From Barnesiella sp. An55 (GTDB lineage Bacteria > Bacteroidota > Bacteroidia > Bacteroidales > Barnesiellaceae): DNA of 64,000 nt. The notes under the pieces were generated by a model. It saw nothing but the letters and a program-made list of their open reading frames with translations, was not told the origin of the DNA and did no database searches. Position numbers and translations under genes: made by a program. Location: contig NZ_NFHZ01000006.1 of the NCBI RefSeq assembly GCF_002161555.1, forward strand, positions 1-64,000, in the 5' to 3' direction. Shown here in pieces: positions 36,799 to 51,055 of this stretch (the first letter of the stretch is position 1; every line of letters begins with the position of its first letter).

Positions 36799-38772
36799 TC
36801 ATTGGGCCGTGAGCGTGCAATACATCAGCGTGCTGCCGGTGCGTTGCAAGTACATCTCTACGAGATAGTTACCCGCATCGGTTACAGCTATGTTACCCCC
36901 TTTGAATACGAGATCGTCCAAAGAGCCGCCCAAGTCGATACCCGAATCCCAAGAGCCGTTGGCCCGGAACTTCATCTCACCGGCCGTGAGGGCGACCGTA
37001 CAGCTCCAGCAACCCTTCTCGGCGTCGTAGGTCATGGGCGTTTCGCTATCCCATCCGCCGGGAGTAGCGGCTCCAATGAGGCCCCAACTCTCGATGAGCG
37101 TAGCCGTGAGACGTTGCGTCATCACGTCGGCCTCGATGTAGTAGAAGCCCGGATTGGCCATGTTGATGTTGATGTTGCCGCTGGCAGGAGCAAGCCCCTC
37201 ACTATACTCGGTGAAGTGCGTGCTGTTGTACTCGCCACCGTCCCAGTTACGAGCCAGGGTGAACTTGAACTCACCGTCCAGACGGCTGAAACCGGTATAG
37301 ACACCGTTCATCTCGAGCGACCGCAAGGCCGGAGCCGTAGCGGGATCCCACGACGTGGGAGTCTGGTGGTTACCGGGTACATAGATAAACTCTTCGGTGG
37401 GGAAGGCCGTGCTTACAATCTTGGCCACATAGGGATGCTTGCTCACGTCGAGAGTCACGTTATACTCATCGGTAGGTCTGTCGAAGACGATATTGGGAGT
37501 TCCGTCGGAGAAGCTGCCCTCGCCATCGATGGCATAGCCCCAGTTGTTGTTGGCACGATACTTATACTCGCCGCTCTCGGTCAAGGTCGTTTTCAGGGTG
37601 AAGGTGTTGGAGGCGGCATCGTAGGCCATGGGCGTCTCAGCATCCCAGCCACCGGGGGTAGCATTACCGATCATACCCATACTCTCGATCTTCACCAGGA
37701 TAAAGTTCTTGAACTTGATATTGGCACATACACGATACAAACCGGGTTCTACGCCTATGGCGCTACCACCCTCGGTCAAGGCCCCACTGGCTACCAGGTT
37801 GCCGTTGGCATCGTTGGCAAACTGGGCATCGCCGCCATATTCTACCTGGGCATCACCATCCTCGAAGGTGAAGGTAGCTGCCTCGGCAAAGTTGACGAAG
37901 CACTCGAAGAGTCCCTTTTGTGCCGTACTTTGAGGTATCTGCTTGTCGGTGCCTTTCAACGTGATGAAGGCGGGGAAGTTGGCCTTGTAGGTAGTTACCT
38001 GCATGGTGACAGGAGCCGAGGGCAACCCCTCTTCGCACGAGGGCGAATAGGCTTTCACGGTAAAGGTAACTTCGCTGGCGGCACCCTCGACAGCCCCGGC
38101 ACTCACGATGAGTTCGTTCCACTCGTCAACCGTAAGCGTGCAAGAGGTCTCGGTCAGGCCGGTAGCAGCGACAACGGGCTCACTCCCACCGCAACTTACC
38201 AACACGTCGTAGGTGATGGCCTCGTTGTAGTTCAGCCGGGCCGGCTCCCAGGTGAGCAACGTGAGCTCGCTGGTGAGATTGTTGATATCCAGCGTGAGTT
38301 CGCTCTCGGCCGGAGTAGCCACGGCCGAAATAAAGTTGCCATAGGAATAGACGGTCATCATCAGTTCGGCCGATTTGTAAACAGCCTCGGCATCGGCGGC
38401 CTCGACATAGAAGTTAAGGTCGAAGGTCGAGTTCTCGGGAATGGCGGTAATGCCTTCCAGTAAGGTGCGGAAATCGGTCTTACTCATCGTGAGGGTAAGA
38501 GCCGAGGTGCTCCCGCCTACCTGCACGGGCTCTTCCTGCCCATACTTCACGAAGAGCGAATAGGTCACATCGCCCTTCAGGAAACGGGCAGCGGTCCAGG
38601 CCCACCGAATAGGTTCGTCCATGGTGTTTTGGGTCATCAGGATACTCCCGTTGTTTTGCAACGAGGGAGCCACAGGAGCCGTCGAGAAGGTATCTTCCGG
38701 GTCGTCCTGACACCCCGTGGCGGCCATCAGGGTGATGGCTGCTATGGCTATGTATTTCAGATATTTTATCAT
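36799..38772 (-). CDS. susF: SusF-like starch-binding lipoprotein
   Basis: This 657-residue lipoprotein (Cys21 in MAATGC) begins with a SusE-type Ig-like domain and continues through further Ig-like regions (WEPARLNYNEAITYDVLVS) into tandem starch-binding modules. Two of these show almost the same phrase, IGNATPGGWDAETPMAYD near residue 370 and IGAATPGGWDSETPMTYD near 575, with an aromatic-rich EYKYRANNNWG or EMKFRANGSWD strand after each; this is the SusE/SusF binding fold. It binds starch at the surface without catalysis. It lies between susE and susG and is longer than susE, as in the reference sus locus. The gap to susE is 28 bases. Confidence 0.85.
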   Translation of the reverse strand: MIKYLKYIAIAAITLMAATGCQDDPEDTFSTAPVAPSLQNNGSILMTQNTMDEPIRWAWTAARFLKGDVTYSLFVKYGQEEPVQVGGSTSALTLTMSKTDFRTLLEGITAIPENSTFDLNFYVEAADAEAVYKSAELMMTVYSYGNFISAVATPAESELTLDINNLTSELTLLTWEPARLNYNEAITYDVLVSCGGSEPVVAATGLTETSCTLTVDEWNELIVSAGAVEGAASEVTFTVKAYSPSCEEGLPSAPVTMQVTTYKANFPAFITLKGTDKQIPQSTAQKGLFECFVNFAEAATFTFEDGDAQVEYGGDAQFANDANGNLVASGALTEGGSAIGVEPGLYRVCANIKFKNFILVKIESMGMIGNATPGGWDAETPMAYDAASNTFTLKTTLTESGEYKYRANNNWGYAIDGEGSFSDGTPNIVFDRPTDEYNVTLDVSKHPYVAKIVSTAFPTEEFIYVPGNHQTPTSWDPATAPALRSLEMNGVYTGFSRLDGEFKFTLARNWDGGEYNSTHFTEYSEGLAPASGNININMANPGFYYIEADVMTQRLTATLIESWGLIGAATPGGWDSETPMTYDAEKGCWSCTVALTAGEMKFRANGSWDSGIDLGGSLDDLVFKGGNIAVTDAGNYLVEMYLQRTGSTLMYCTLTAQ

Positions 38773-38800
38773 GACTGTAATCGATTAAAGGTTATCGGGT

Positions 38801-39910
38801 TTATTGTTTTTGAAATTCCAGTACATAGGGGGTGCGGTTGGCATGAAGCACGACCACGAAGGTTCCGCTTTCGGGCACCTGAATATTATTGCCGCCGGCG
38901 CTCAGAATCAGTCCGCCAGGCACATCGGTACTGGTCGAGCCGTCGCTGCCCCAGTTGGTAGTCCAGGCACCATCGGCACGCACCTTCAACTCCTTGCCGC
39001 CTTCCAGTTCGAGGGGAGCGGTCTTCCAGGTATTGTCGGTCCAGTCATAAACCAGAGGTGCATCGGCACCATCGGCCCAACCCGAGAAGTCGCCGGCCAA
39101 TCCCAAGGTCTTACCCACAGGAGCCTGCGTGATAGACATGGCCACGGTATTTACCGACAAGGTATAGATATTGGTCTCGGTAATGGGCAGGTTGAGGTTG
39201 TTGTCGTTGTTCTCTACGTTGGTCCAGTTGGACTGCAAAGCGCTGTAACCCCAGTTGGCATCGGACCACGACTGGGCCACCGTCACCTTGAAATAGGAGT
39301 TTTCGCCATCGGTAGGCGTGTAATCCGAAGGTATCGAGAGGTCGATCATACACTCGTAGGTATTGGTACCGCCACCGGTCTCCCAGAACTGGGCAGCCTG
39401 ATCGATGGTCCACTTGTTGAACTCGCCGCACAGATACAGCCACTTGAGCGGGGCTGCATAGGTCTGTACCGAGAAGGGGTTGGAGAGAGGCGACTTCACC
39501 ACCTCGGCATAAGCGGCACTGGCAATCTGGGCCGATACATAGGCGGTCACGCCATTGGCCTTATCGTTTTTCGTTACGCCCAGGCTATTGATCACCACGC
39601 CATTCAGGTCGCCTTTTTTCACGGCCAGCGAGGTGCCGTTGGTCGTTCCCAGCAGTCCCTCTTTATCGCCCAAAGTAAGATAGACCGAATAGAATATCTG
39701 CACCGGCTGTCCGAAGTTGGCCGGAGTCCACGAGAAGATGACATTCTCGTCGTCGGAGTTGTCGGCATTGACAACCACGTTGCCGCAATCGCTCATGACG
39801 GGCGCTACAAAGTCGGCAGGCGCATTGAGTTGCGGAGTATCTATCTCCGTTTCGCAGCCGGCCAGCAGGGCTACCGCTGCGAATAATGCTATATTTTTGA
39901 ATAGTTTCAT
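38801..39910 (-). CDS. susE: SusE-like starch-binding lipoprotein
   Basis: A 369-residue surface lipoprotein with Cys19 (ALLAGC) and an N-terminal SusE domain (ENVIFSWTPANFGQPVQIFYSV). The C-terminal half holds two starch-binding modules: one starting near 165 with WLYLCGEFNKWTIDQAAQFW and one near 270 with GLAGDFSGWADGADAPLVYD. SusE assists SusC/SusD by holding starch at the cell surface. It follows susD by 40 bases in the operon. Starch as ligand follows from the neighbours. Confidence 0.85.
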   Translation of the reverse strand: MKLFKNIALFAAVALLAGCETEIDTPQLNAPADFVAPVMSDCGNVVVNADNSDDENVIFSWTPANFGQPVQIFYSVYLTLGDKEGLLGTTNGTSLAVKKGDLNGVVINSLGVTKNDKANGVTAYVSAQIASAAYAEVVKSPLSNPFSVQTYAAPLKWLYLCGEFNKWTIDQAAQFWETGGGTNTYECMIDLSIPSDYTPTDGENSYFKVTVAQSWSDANWGYSALQSNWTNVENNDNNLNLPITETNIYTLSVNTVAMSITQAPVGKTLGLAGDFSGWADGADAPLVYDWTDNTWKTAPLELEGGKELKVRADGAWTTNWGSDGSTSTDVPGGLILSAGGNNIQVPESGTFVVVLHANRTPYVLEFQKQ

Positions 39911-39950
39911 AATCGTTTCTTATTGAGGATTGTGAATATTGAGGTGATGA

Positions 39951-41588
39951 TTAGTAACCCGGATTCTGCGTGAGGTTGGAGTTCTCGGCCACGTCGTTGT
40001 CGAGCAACGGGAATATGGTGCGATAGGCCGGAATCTCTACGGCTCCGGTAGGTACGCCGCCCTTGTAGGGCCAGGGGAAGCTCATGGAGGTGAAGTAACC
40101 GTAGCGAATGAGGTCGGTACGACGGTGACCCTCCATCATCAACTCACAGGCACGCTCTTTCAGGATGAAGTCGAGGTCGATCGATGCGGGAGTAGAAAGC
40201 CCGGCACGGTCGCGCAACTGCTTGATATAACCGAGGGCTTTGGCATCGGTGGTGACACCGTTGTCCAGGCGGGCTTGTGCCTCGGCGTAGATGAGGTACA
40301 TCTCGGCCAGACGAATCACGGGGAAGTCGGCCGACGAGAAGTTGTTGTCGAGGTGGAGCTGGTTTTGAGAATCCATGCTGTTGAACTTCCAGCAACGCCA
40401 GCCGGTCTCGGCCACCTTCAGGTCGAACTCTTTCTCACAACCCGTGTTGCAGAAGAAGGCGCGCTTGTCGCTGCCCTCGCGGTCGTAACCGATGCCGGTA
40501 CCGCCCCACGATACATTCTTCATCTCGAAGTTGGCCTCTACATATTCGTTGGGGATGTGGTATCCGTTCCAACGCTCGGGCGACATGAAGGTGTTGTCGC
40601 CGAAGCCCAGCTCCTTGGCAATGGCCTGACTGGCTGCATCGTGCACGTTACCGCTCACCAGGTGGGTGGTTCCACCCCAGCTCTGCATCAGGTTGCTGTC
40701 GTAACCGATGGCAAAAATCATCTCTTTTTGAGCGTCGGGATTCTCGCCGTTATCCTGCAGGAAGAGGTGGGCATAGTTCGAACACAAGCCGTATCCCATG
40801 CCAATCACCTTCTCGGCTGCCGTGCGGGCATCTTCCCAGCGGGGTGTGCCGGTATAGACCTCGGCATTGAGGTAGAGGCGGGCCAGCAGAGCCTGTGCAC
40901 TGCCTTTCGTGGCACGCGGATAGGGAACCTCGCCTACATTGGGCATGGCGCTGTTGGGGTCGGCCAGCGCTTTCAGCTCACTCTCGATCCAGGCAAACAG
41001 CGCCGGACGTCCTATCTGCGTCGGCAGCGAACCGCCACCGATGTTCTCTTCGGTAGCAAAGGGCGGGTTGCCATACAGATCCATCAACACGAAATAGGCA
41101 TAGGCACGCAGGAAACGGGCCTCGGCAATCAGTCCGGGCAGACCGTCCATCTCGCGGCCCGTGGCACGGGTGAGGAACTCGTTGGCACGGGTAACCGTGA
41201 TGAGACCACGGGTGTAGGTAGCCACCAGGGCGGCATTACCGCCGGCTGTCCACGAAGCCGTTTGGGTCTCGGTAATATAGCTGTCGCCCCAGATACATTT
41301 CATGGCGTCGGTACTCATCTCGTTCAGCACCACAATCTGGCGGATAAACTCGCTCTGTCCGGCATCATCGACATTGATATCGGCCTTTCCCGGGTCATTC
41401 TGGCTCGACAGCGAGAAGGAGCCGTAGATGTAGGCCAGTCCCCGTTGAAAGTCCTGTATGTTTTGATAGGCCGTTTCGCCCGTCTTGTCTGTCTCGTTCA
41501 GAGGTACGGTATCCAAATCGCCGAGACAGGAGGTCATCGAGAGCGCCGTAGCTGCGATGGCCAGTGTATAATATATCAGTTTTTTCAT
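39951..41588 (-). CDS. susD: SusD starch-binding lipoprotein
   Basis: SusD binds maltooligosaccharides and closes the SusC transporter. The 545-residue protein has a lipobox ending at Cys21 (SMTSC), then GDLDTVPLNETDKTGETAYQ, the TPR-like body (ARFLRAYAYFVLMDLYGNPPFATEE, TKGSAQALLARLYLNAEVYTG), and the C-terminal RLAEMYLIYAEAQARLDNG and ELMMEGHRRTDLIRYG patterns of the SusD/RagB family. It follows susC by 20 bases. Its place in a complete sus locus supports assignment to starch. Confidence 0.93.
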   Translation of the reverse strand: MKKLIYYTLAIAATALSMTSCLGDLDTVPLNETDKTGETAYQNIQDFQRGLAYIYGSFSLSSQNDPGKADINVDDAGQSEFIRQIVVLNEMSTDAMKCIWGDSYITETQTASWTAGGNAALVATYTRGLITVTRANEFLTRATGREMDGLPGLIAEARFLRAYAYFVLMDLYGNPPFATEENIGGGSLPTQIGRPALFAWIESELKALADPNSAMPNVGEVPYPRATKGSAQALLARLYLNAEVYTGTPRWEDARTAAEKVIGMGYGLCSNYAHLFLQDNGENPDAQKEMIFAIGYDSNLMQSWGGTTHLVSGNVHDAASQAIAKELGFGDNTFMSPERWNGYHIPNEYVEANFEMKNVSWGGTGIGYDREGSDKRAFFCNTGCEKEFDLKVAETGWRCWKFNSMDSQNQLHLDNNFSSADFPVIRLAEMYLIYAEAQARLDNGVTTDAKALGYIKQLRDRAGLSTPASIDLDFILKERACELMMEGHRRTDLIRYGYFTSMSFPWPYKGGVPTGAVEIPAYRTIFPLLDNDVAENSNLTQNPGY

Positions 41589-41608
41589 AATGCTGTGTCT
41601 TAGGGTAG

Positions 41609-44600
41609 TTAGAAGTTAATGTTGAGTCGCAAGGTGTAGAGACGAGGACGGGGAATGAGGTTTTGGTCCACACCGTCGAGTTCGCCGCTACCGTTGACCG
41701 TGAGTTCGGGATCGAGGCCGCTGTACTTGGTGATGACAAATACATTTTGTACCGAAGCACCGATGCGGATTTTACCCTTCCAGTTCTTAATCTTGTCGAA
41801 GGTGTAGCCTACGTTGATGTCGTCCATGCGGAAGAACGAGGCATCCTCGAGGAACATGTCGGAGAAGTGCTGGAACTCGGTGAGACTTTCGGTCCAACCG
41901 GTCTTCTGGCAAATGGGCATGAGGTTGTCGATATAGCCCTTGGTGTAGTCGTCCTTGTAACCGCTGGAGTTATCTTTGGCCACCTTGTTGAGGGCATAGC
42001 CGCCCAGTGAGCCGTGGGCATTGAAGCCGAAGTCCCAATTCTTGTAAACGATTTGCGTGCTGATACCGAAATAGAAATAAGGCATGATGCTCTTGCCGGT
42101 TACATAGCGGTCGTCCTGCGTGATTTGACCGTCGCCATTGCGATCGACCAGAGCGTTTTCTATGGGATTGCCGTTGGAATCATATACCTGTTGGAACAGG
42201 TGATAGGTATAGGGAGCATAACCTACCCGGTAGAGCGACGAGTATCCGCTGGTACCGCTCAGGTTGGAACCGACGCGTACACCCAGATAGTCTTCGGTAG
42301 GCACGTTGCTCAGCTTGGTGATTTTGGTATCTTGCCAGGTACCGTTCAGGTTGATGTCCCAGTGCAGGTCTTTGGTCTCGATGGGAACAAAGTTCAAGCT
42401 TACCTCCACACCTTTGTTTTCCATATCGCCCACATTGGTGATGACCGTGTTGGAGAAGTTGGAACCGAGCGGCGTGGTGATGTCGTTGAGCAGGTCGTAG
42501 GTGTGACGCAAATAGGCATCTACGCTACCGCTGATGCGGCCGTTCAGGAACCCGAAATCGACACCCACGTTATAGGTTTCGGTGGTTTCCCACTTGATAT
42601 TCTTGTTATAAGCCATGGGCGAGATGGTGTAGGCATAGCCGTCAACGCCGTCGCCCAAACCGGGGAACCCGGGAATCATCATGTTGGGGCTGGTCGAGAT
42701 GACATACCGCGGCTGATAGGCATAACAGTTGTCCATACCGATATCTTGCTGACCGGTGCGACCCCATCCCAACCGAATCTTCAAGTTGGAGAGCGGTGTC
42801 TGGTGATCCTTGATGAAGTCTTCTTCCACGATATTCCAGGCAAAGGCGGCCGAGGGGAAGAGACCCCAGCGGTTCTCCTTGGAGAAACGCGAAGAGGCAT
42901 CGTCGCGCAGAGAGAAGGTGAACAGGTATTTCGAATCGATCGAGTAGTTTACACGGCCGAAGAACGAAAGCAGGTAATACTCCCGACGGTCCGAGGGGCT
43001 GTCGAGGTAAACCTCGTCGCGGTTGGCGTTATAGTACGAGATGTTGTCGTACTTCACATAGTTGTGTTGCCAGGAGTAACCGGCCATCACGTCGAGATGG
43101 TGGATACCGAACTGCTTGTTGTAGTTGGCATACAGCTCGAGCAGCGTATTGGAGTTGGTGTTGGCATACTCTTCGTAGAGGTCGCGACCCGACATGTTGT
43201 TGCGAGCCGAGGTTACCGACCCGAGAGCGGCATATTTGTAGCCGTCGGTACGGGCCACATCGTAACCCAGGTTCAAGTTCAGGCGCAGGTCTTCGAGGCC
43301 GTGAATCTTGTAGTCCAGTTGCAAGTTACCCAACGAACGCCACGAGTCGTTGCGGTTGGTATAGTCGTAGAGTTGCGACAGGGGGTTGATGCCGTAGTTG
43401 GTACTTACCTGACCGCCCACGCTCCAGTTCCAATAGCCGTTGAAGAGATCTTTGTTGATGCTGCCGTCGGCATTGCGGAAGTAGGGTTCCTGCGTCGGGG
43501 TAAAGGAGATGGCGCTGCCCACGGCTCCCGAGTTGGGATAGTTGGCCTTGTTGTAGATACCCTTGGCATTGATGTTCACGCTCAGGTGATCGTCGAAGAA
43601 TTTGGGGGTCATGCTTATCGAGAGGTTGGCACGCTGGTTGTCGCCCACCTTCAACGTAGCCTCATCGTAGGTATAGCCCATGCTCACCCGGTAGGGGAAC
43701 TTGCCTTTCACATTGCCATAGACACTCAAGTTCTGGTCGGTCGTGAAGGCCGTGCGATAGATGAGGTCTTGCCAGTTGGTGTTGGCCGTACCCATCAACG
43801 ATTCTACCGTAGCCAGGCGGCTGGTACCGGCATAGGTACTGCGCATGTAGTCGCGATATTGGTCGCCAGTCATCACATCGAGCGTAGAGCTGTTCTGTTT
43901 CAAACTGTAACTGGAGTTGTAGCTCACCTGCACATTCTTGCCGGTGCCCTTCTTGGTGGTGATGATAATCACACCGTTCGAAGCTCGCGAACCGTAGATG
44001 GCAGTGGCCGAAGCATCCTTCAATACCGTATAGGTGTCGATATCGTTGGGGTTGACCGATGCCAGCGGGTTGGCCATGCCGGCACCACCTTCGGCGGTAA
44101 CAGGCACTCCGTCGATTACAATCAAGGGGTCGTTCTTGGCCTTCAACGAAGCGGCGCCACGAATACGAATCGTTGCACTACCGGTGGGGTCGCCTGCAGC
44201 AGGAGTAACCAACAGGCCCGGCACCTTGCCTTGCAACATCTGGTCGGGCGAGGTAACCACACCGCGGTTAATATCCTCGGCCTTGATGGCGGTAATCGAA
44301 CCGGTGAGGTCGGTCTTTTTTGCCGTACCGTAACCAATCACTACCACCTCGTCCAACAACTCTTCGTTGTCTTGCAAAACAAATTTCATCAATTCGCTGG
44401 CGGGTTGTTCCTGAGGTTGATAGCCAATGTACGAAACGGTGATGATGTCGCCCTTATTGGCCTTGAGCGTAAAGTTTCCGTCGATATTGGTACTTGTTCC
44501 GTTGCCAGTCCCCTTCACCAGGACGTTGGCTCCGATAATAGCCATACCCGTGTTGTCCAATACAACACCTTTCACTGTCATGCTCTGTGCAAAAGCATGT

Positions 44601-44671
44601 GCAGGTAGCAAGAAACCTACTATACACCATAATAGGATTTTGCTCGCAATTTTCAGAATTTTTCTTTTCAT
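41609..44671 (-). CDS. susC: SusC TonB-dependent starch oligosaccharide transporter
   Basis: This 1020-residue outer membrane receptor imports maltooligosaccharides using TonB energy. In order: signal peptide (FLLPAHAFAQ), carboxypeptidase-like N-terminal domain (GVVLDNTGMAIIGANVLVKG), TonB-box region (ELLDEVVVIGYGTAKK), plug (IRGAASLKAKNDPLIVIDGVP, then TVLKDASATAIYGSRASNG), and a 22-strand-type barrel ending in RPRLYTLRLNINF. Unlike the SusC gene at 11.3 kb its frame is intact. Between it and susB lies a 192-base gap with an inverted repeat, so it may have some separate regulation. Confidence 0.95.
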   Translation of the reverse strand: MKRKILKIASKILLWCIVGFLLPAHAFAQSMTVKGVVLDNTGMAIIGANVLVKGTGNGTSTNIDGNFTLKANKGDIITVSYIGYQPQEQPASELMKFVLQDNEELLDEVVVIGYGTAKKTDLTGSITAIKAEDINRGVVTSPDQMLQGKVPGLLVTPAAGDPTGSATIRIRGAASLKAKNDPLIVIDGVPVTAEGGAGMANPLASVNPNDIDTYTVLKDASATAIYGSRASNGVIIITTKKGTGKNVQVSYNSSYSLKQNSSTLDVMTGDQYRDYMRSTYAGTSRLATVESLMGTANTNWQDLIYRTAFTTDQNLSVYGNVKGKFPYRVSMGYTYDEATLKVGDNQRANLSISMTPKFFDDHLSVNINAKGIYNKANYPNSGAVGSAISFTPTQEPYFRNADGSINKDLFNGYWNWSVGGQVSTNYGINPLSQLYDYTNRNDSWRSLGNLQLDYKIHGLEDLRLNLNLGYDVARTDGYKYAALGSVTSARNNMSGRDLYEEYANTNSNTLLELYANYNKQFGIHHLDVMAGYSWQHNYVKYDNISYYNANRDEVYLDSPSDRREYYLLSFFGRVNYSIDSKYLFTFSLRDDASSRFSKENRWGLFPSAAFAWNIVEEDFIKDHQTPLSNLKIRLGWGRTGQQDIGMDNCYAYQPRYVISTSPNMMIPGFPGLGDGVDGYAYTISPMAYNKNIKWETTETYNVGVDFGFLNGRISGSVDAYLRHTYDLLNDITTPLGSNFSNTVITNVGDMENKGVEVSLNFVPIETKDLHWDINLNGTWQDTKITKLSNVPTEDYLGVRVGSNLSGTSGYSSLYRVGYAPYTYHLFQQVYDSNGNPIENALVDRNGDGQITQDDRYVTGKSIMPYFYFGISTQIVYKNWDFGFNAHGSLGGYALNKVAKDNSSGYKDDYTKGYIDNLMPICQKTGWTESLTEFQHFSDMFLEDASFFRMDDINVGYTFDKIKNWKGKIRIGASVQNVFVITKYSGLDPELTVNGSGELDGVDQNLIPRPRLYTLRLNINF

Positions 44672-44717
44672 GTTATTAGCTTAAAGTATAAAGGTTCTTA
44701 TATATTATTATAATCAC

Positions 44718-44761
44718 GAATATAAACTCCTTCGAAGAACACCTTTTAGTCGCTTATATTC
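44718..44761. promoter_or_regulatory. Inverted repeat in the susB-susC gap
   Basis: GAATATAAAC (44718-44727) and GCTTATATTC (44752-44761) pair in 9 of 10 positions around 24 bases. ATATAAAC-type words also occur in the candidate SusR sites before susA and susB. It may be a regulator site or, at the RNA level, a control or processing hairpin. No good -7 box is visible for susC, so it is probably read from the susB promoter. Confidence 0.4.
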
Positions 44762-44863
44762 AGCGATTTAACAAAGCTTCATATTCTTGAATTGTAGCAA
44801 GCATAAAAGAAGTCGGCTCTCGAGGGGGAGAGGAACCCCGACTCCTTTCACGCATCGAGATAA

Positions 44864-47155
<2,292 letters not shown>

Positions 47156-47213
47156 TCAAACATCTTATATTCAAACAATTGAATCTGTACCCCTGACAAA
47201 AATTATAAACAAT

Positions 47214-49163
<1,950 letters not shown>

Positions 49164-49386
49164 TCATTTGCAATATAATGATTTACACTTTTTAACGCGT
49201 TCGAAAATATAAACCGTTTCAACACCCGTTTCCTTCTTTTCCCGACCTGTTTGCCCCACCTTCGGGGATGAGTGTCACCACAAACTCCCCGGGATATTCC
49301 CCCACCCGTTTCTACTCGCTCTCCAAACCTTGAGAAAGACGAAAATTATCCCCCTCATTTTTATTTTTCAGTGCAAGATTTTATTA

Positions 49387-49394
49387 TATATTTG
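49387..49394 (+). promoter_or_regulatory. -7 box of susR
   Basis: TATATTTG matches TAnnTTTG and lies 23 bases before the susR ATG at 49417, so the leader is short. Confidence 0.5.
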
Positions 49395-49416
49395 CATTTA
49401 GGATTAAAAACTGTTT

Positions 49417-51006
49417 ATGCGTAAAATTGCATTTATTCTATGGATGCTTATTCTTTGCCCAGCGATTGGGGCAGAGGGTACAGAAACACAACAGGTACTG
49501 GAACGACTGGATGCCGTGATTGCCCAGAAAAAGGACTACCAATCTCATAAAGAGGCTCAAATCGAAGAATTGAAACAGATGTTGCGAAAAGCCTCATCGG
49601 CATCGGAGAAGTACCGACTCTGCAACTCTCTCTTTTATGAATATCTGCATTATCAGGCCGACTCGGCCACACACTACCTCAACTTGAAAGAGGAGATAAA
49701 CCCCGCCACCATATTCCCCGACAGCAAGGCCGAACACACGATATGCCGGGCCGAAGTGATGAGCGTAATGGGCATGTACAACGATGCTCTGCTCGAACTG
49801 GAGACCATAAATCCCGGTCGCCTGGGCGAAGAGACCCGCCTCAAATACTACTATGCCTGCCGCTCGTGTTATGGCTGGCTGGCCGACAACATCGTCGACC
49901 CCCAGGTGAAACAGAAGTACCTCGAGAAGACCGACCTCTATCGCGACTCCATTGCCCAATTCCCGCTCAACGAGACCGACCGCACCATTCTGATGGCCGA
50001 GCGACTGATTCTGAAGGGCAACCCCGACGAGGCCATACCGATGCTCGACAAGCAACTGTCCACGGTTCAAGACATGCAATACCTGTCGTATCTCAACTAT
50101 ACCATGTACGAAGCCTATCGGGCCAAAGGCAACGTGGAGAAACAGATCTACTACCTGGCACATACCGCCATTTGCGACCTGGAACGGGTGGTGCGCGAAT
50201 ATGCCTCGCTGCAAAAACTGGCCTGGCTCATGTATGAACAGGGCGATATCGACCGGGCCTACTGCTACCTGAACTGCTCGATGGAGGATGCCGTGAGTTG
50301 CAATGCCCGCCTGCGATTCCTGGAGGTGACCGAGTTCTACCCCATCATCGATAGGGCCTATCGCGAGAAAGACGAGCACGAACAGTCGGTCGTTCGCGGC
50401 ATGTTACTGGGAATAAGTATCCTGTCGCTGCTGCTAATCGTAGCCGTTTTCTATCTGTACCATTGGATGAAGAAACTGTCGGCCATGCGAAAAAGCCTGT
50501 ACGAGGCCAACTGCGAACTGAAAAATTCGAACGAGACGCTCGCTCAAATCGGAAAAATTAAAGAGGTATATATTGCCCGCTACCTGGACCGCTGCGTGGG
50601 CTATCTCGAGAAGCTGGAGCAATACCGCCGTTCGCTGGAGAAGATGGCCATGACTTCCAAGGTCGATGAACTCTTCAAGACCATACGTTCCGACCAGTTC
50701 CTGCGCAGCGAGCGCGAGGCCTTTTATCGCGAATTCGACAAATCGTTTCTCGACCTCTTCCCCAATTTCATCGAAGACTTCAACAAACTGCTGGTCAAAG
50801 AGGGTCGCATCTACCCCAAACCGGGCGAACTGCTCAACACCGAGTTGCGCATCTTTGCCCTCATACGGCTGGGCGTAACCGATGCCAACCGCATCGCCCA
50901 TTTCTTGAGCTACTCGCTGGCTACCGTATATAACTATCGTAGCAAGATACGCAACAAGGCGGCTGGCGATAAAGATAAATTTGAGCAGGAGGTAATGAAT
51001 CTGTAA
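49417..51006 (+). CDS. susR: SusR-like membrane regulator of the sus locus
   Basis: SusR senses maltose-type sugars and activates sus transcription. The 529-residue protein has a signal peptide (FILWMLILCPAIGA), a periplasmic TPR-like helical sensor region (about 20-320), one membrane segment (about 328-348, LLGISILSLLLIVAVFYLYHW), a cytoplasmic coiled coil and a C-terminal DNA-binding region with LLNTELRIFALIRLGVTDANRIAHFLSYSLATVYNYRSKIRNKA, a LuxR/HTH-like helix set. This is the SusR (DUF6377) layout, in which sensing and DNA binding occur in one protein across the inner membrane. It is transcribed away from susA, and candidate binding sites lie before susA and susB. Confidence 0.9.
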   Translation: MRKIAFILWMLILCPAIGAEGTETQQVLERLDAVIAQKKDYQSHKEAQIEELKQMLRKASSASEKYRLCNSLFYEYLHYQADSATHYLNLKEEINPATIFPDSKAEHTICRAEVMSVMGMYNDALLELETINPGRLGEETRLKYYYACRSCYGWLADNIVDPQVKQKYLEKTDLYRDSIAQFPLNETDRTILMAERLILKGNPDEAIPMLDKQLSTVQDMQYLSYLNYTMYEAYRAKGNVEKQIYYLAHTAICDLERVVREYASLQKLAWLMYEQGDIDRAYCYLNCSMEDAVSCNARLRFLEVTEFYPIIDRAYREKDEHEQSVVRGMLLGISILSLLLIVAVFYLYHWMKKLSAMRKSLYEANCELKNSNETLAQIGKIKEVYIARYLDRCVGYLEKLEQYRRSLEKMAMTSKVDELFKTIRSDQFLRSEREAFYREFDKSFLDLFPNFIEDFNKLLVKEGRIYPKPGELLNTELRIFALIRLGVTDANRIAHFLSYSLATVYNYRSKIRNKAAGDKDKFEQEVMNL

Positions 51007-51055
51007 CCCCTCATCCCGGTCGGGAGCGACACGGCCGGTTCCACACACAACGATT

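Noticed and set aside
42014-44608. 864-codon plus-strand open frame opposite susC
   Set aside because: Antisense shadow of susC without any family motif; susC is complete on the minus strand.
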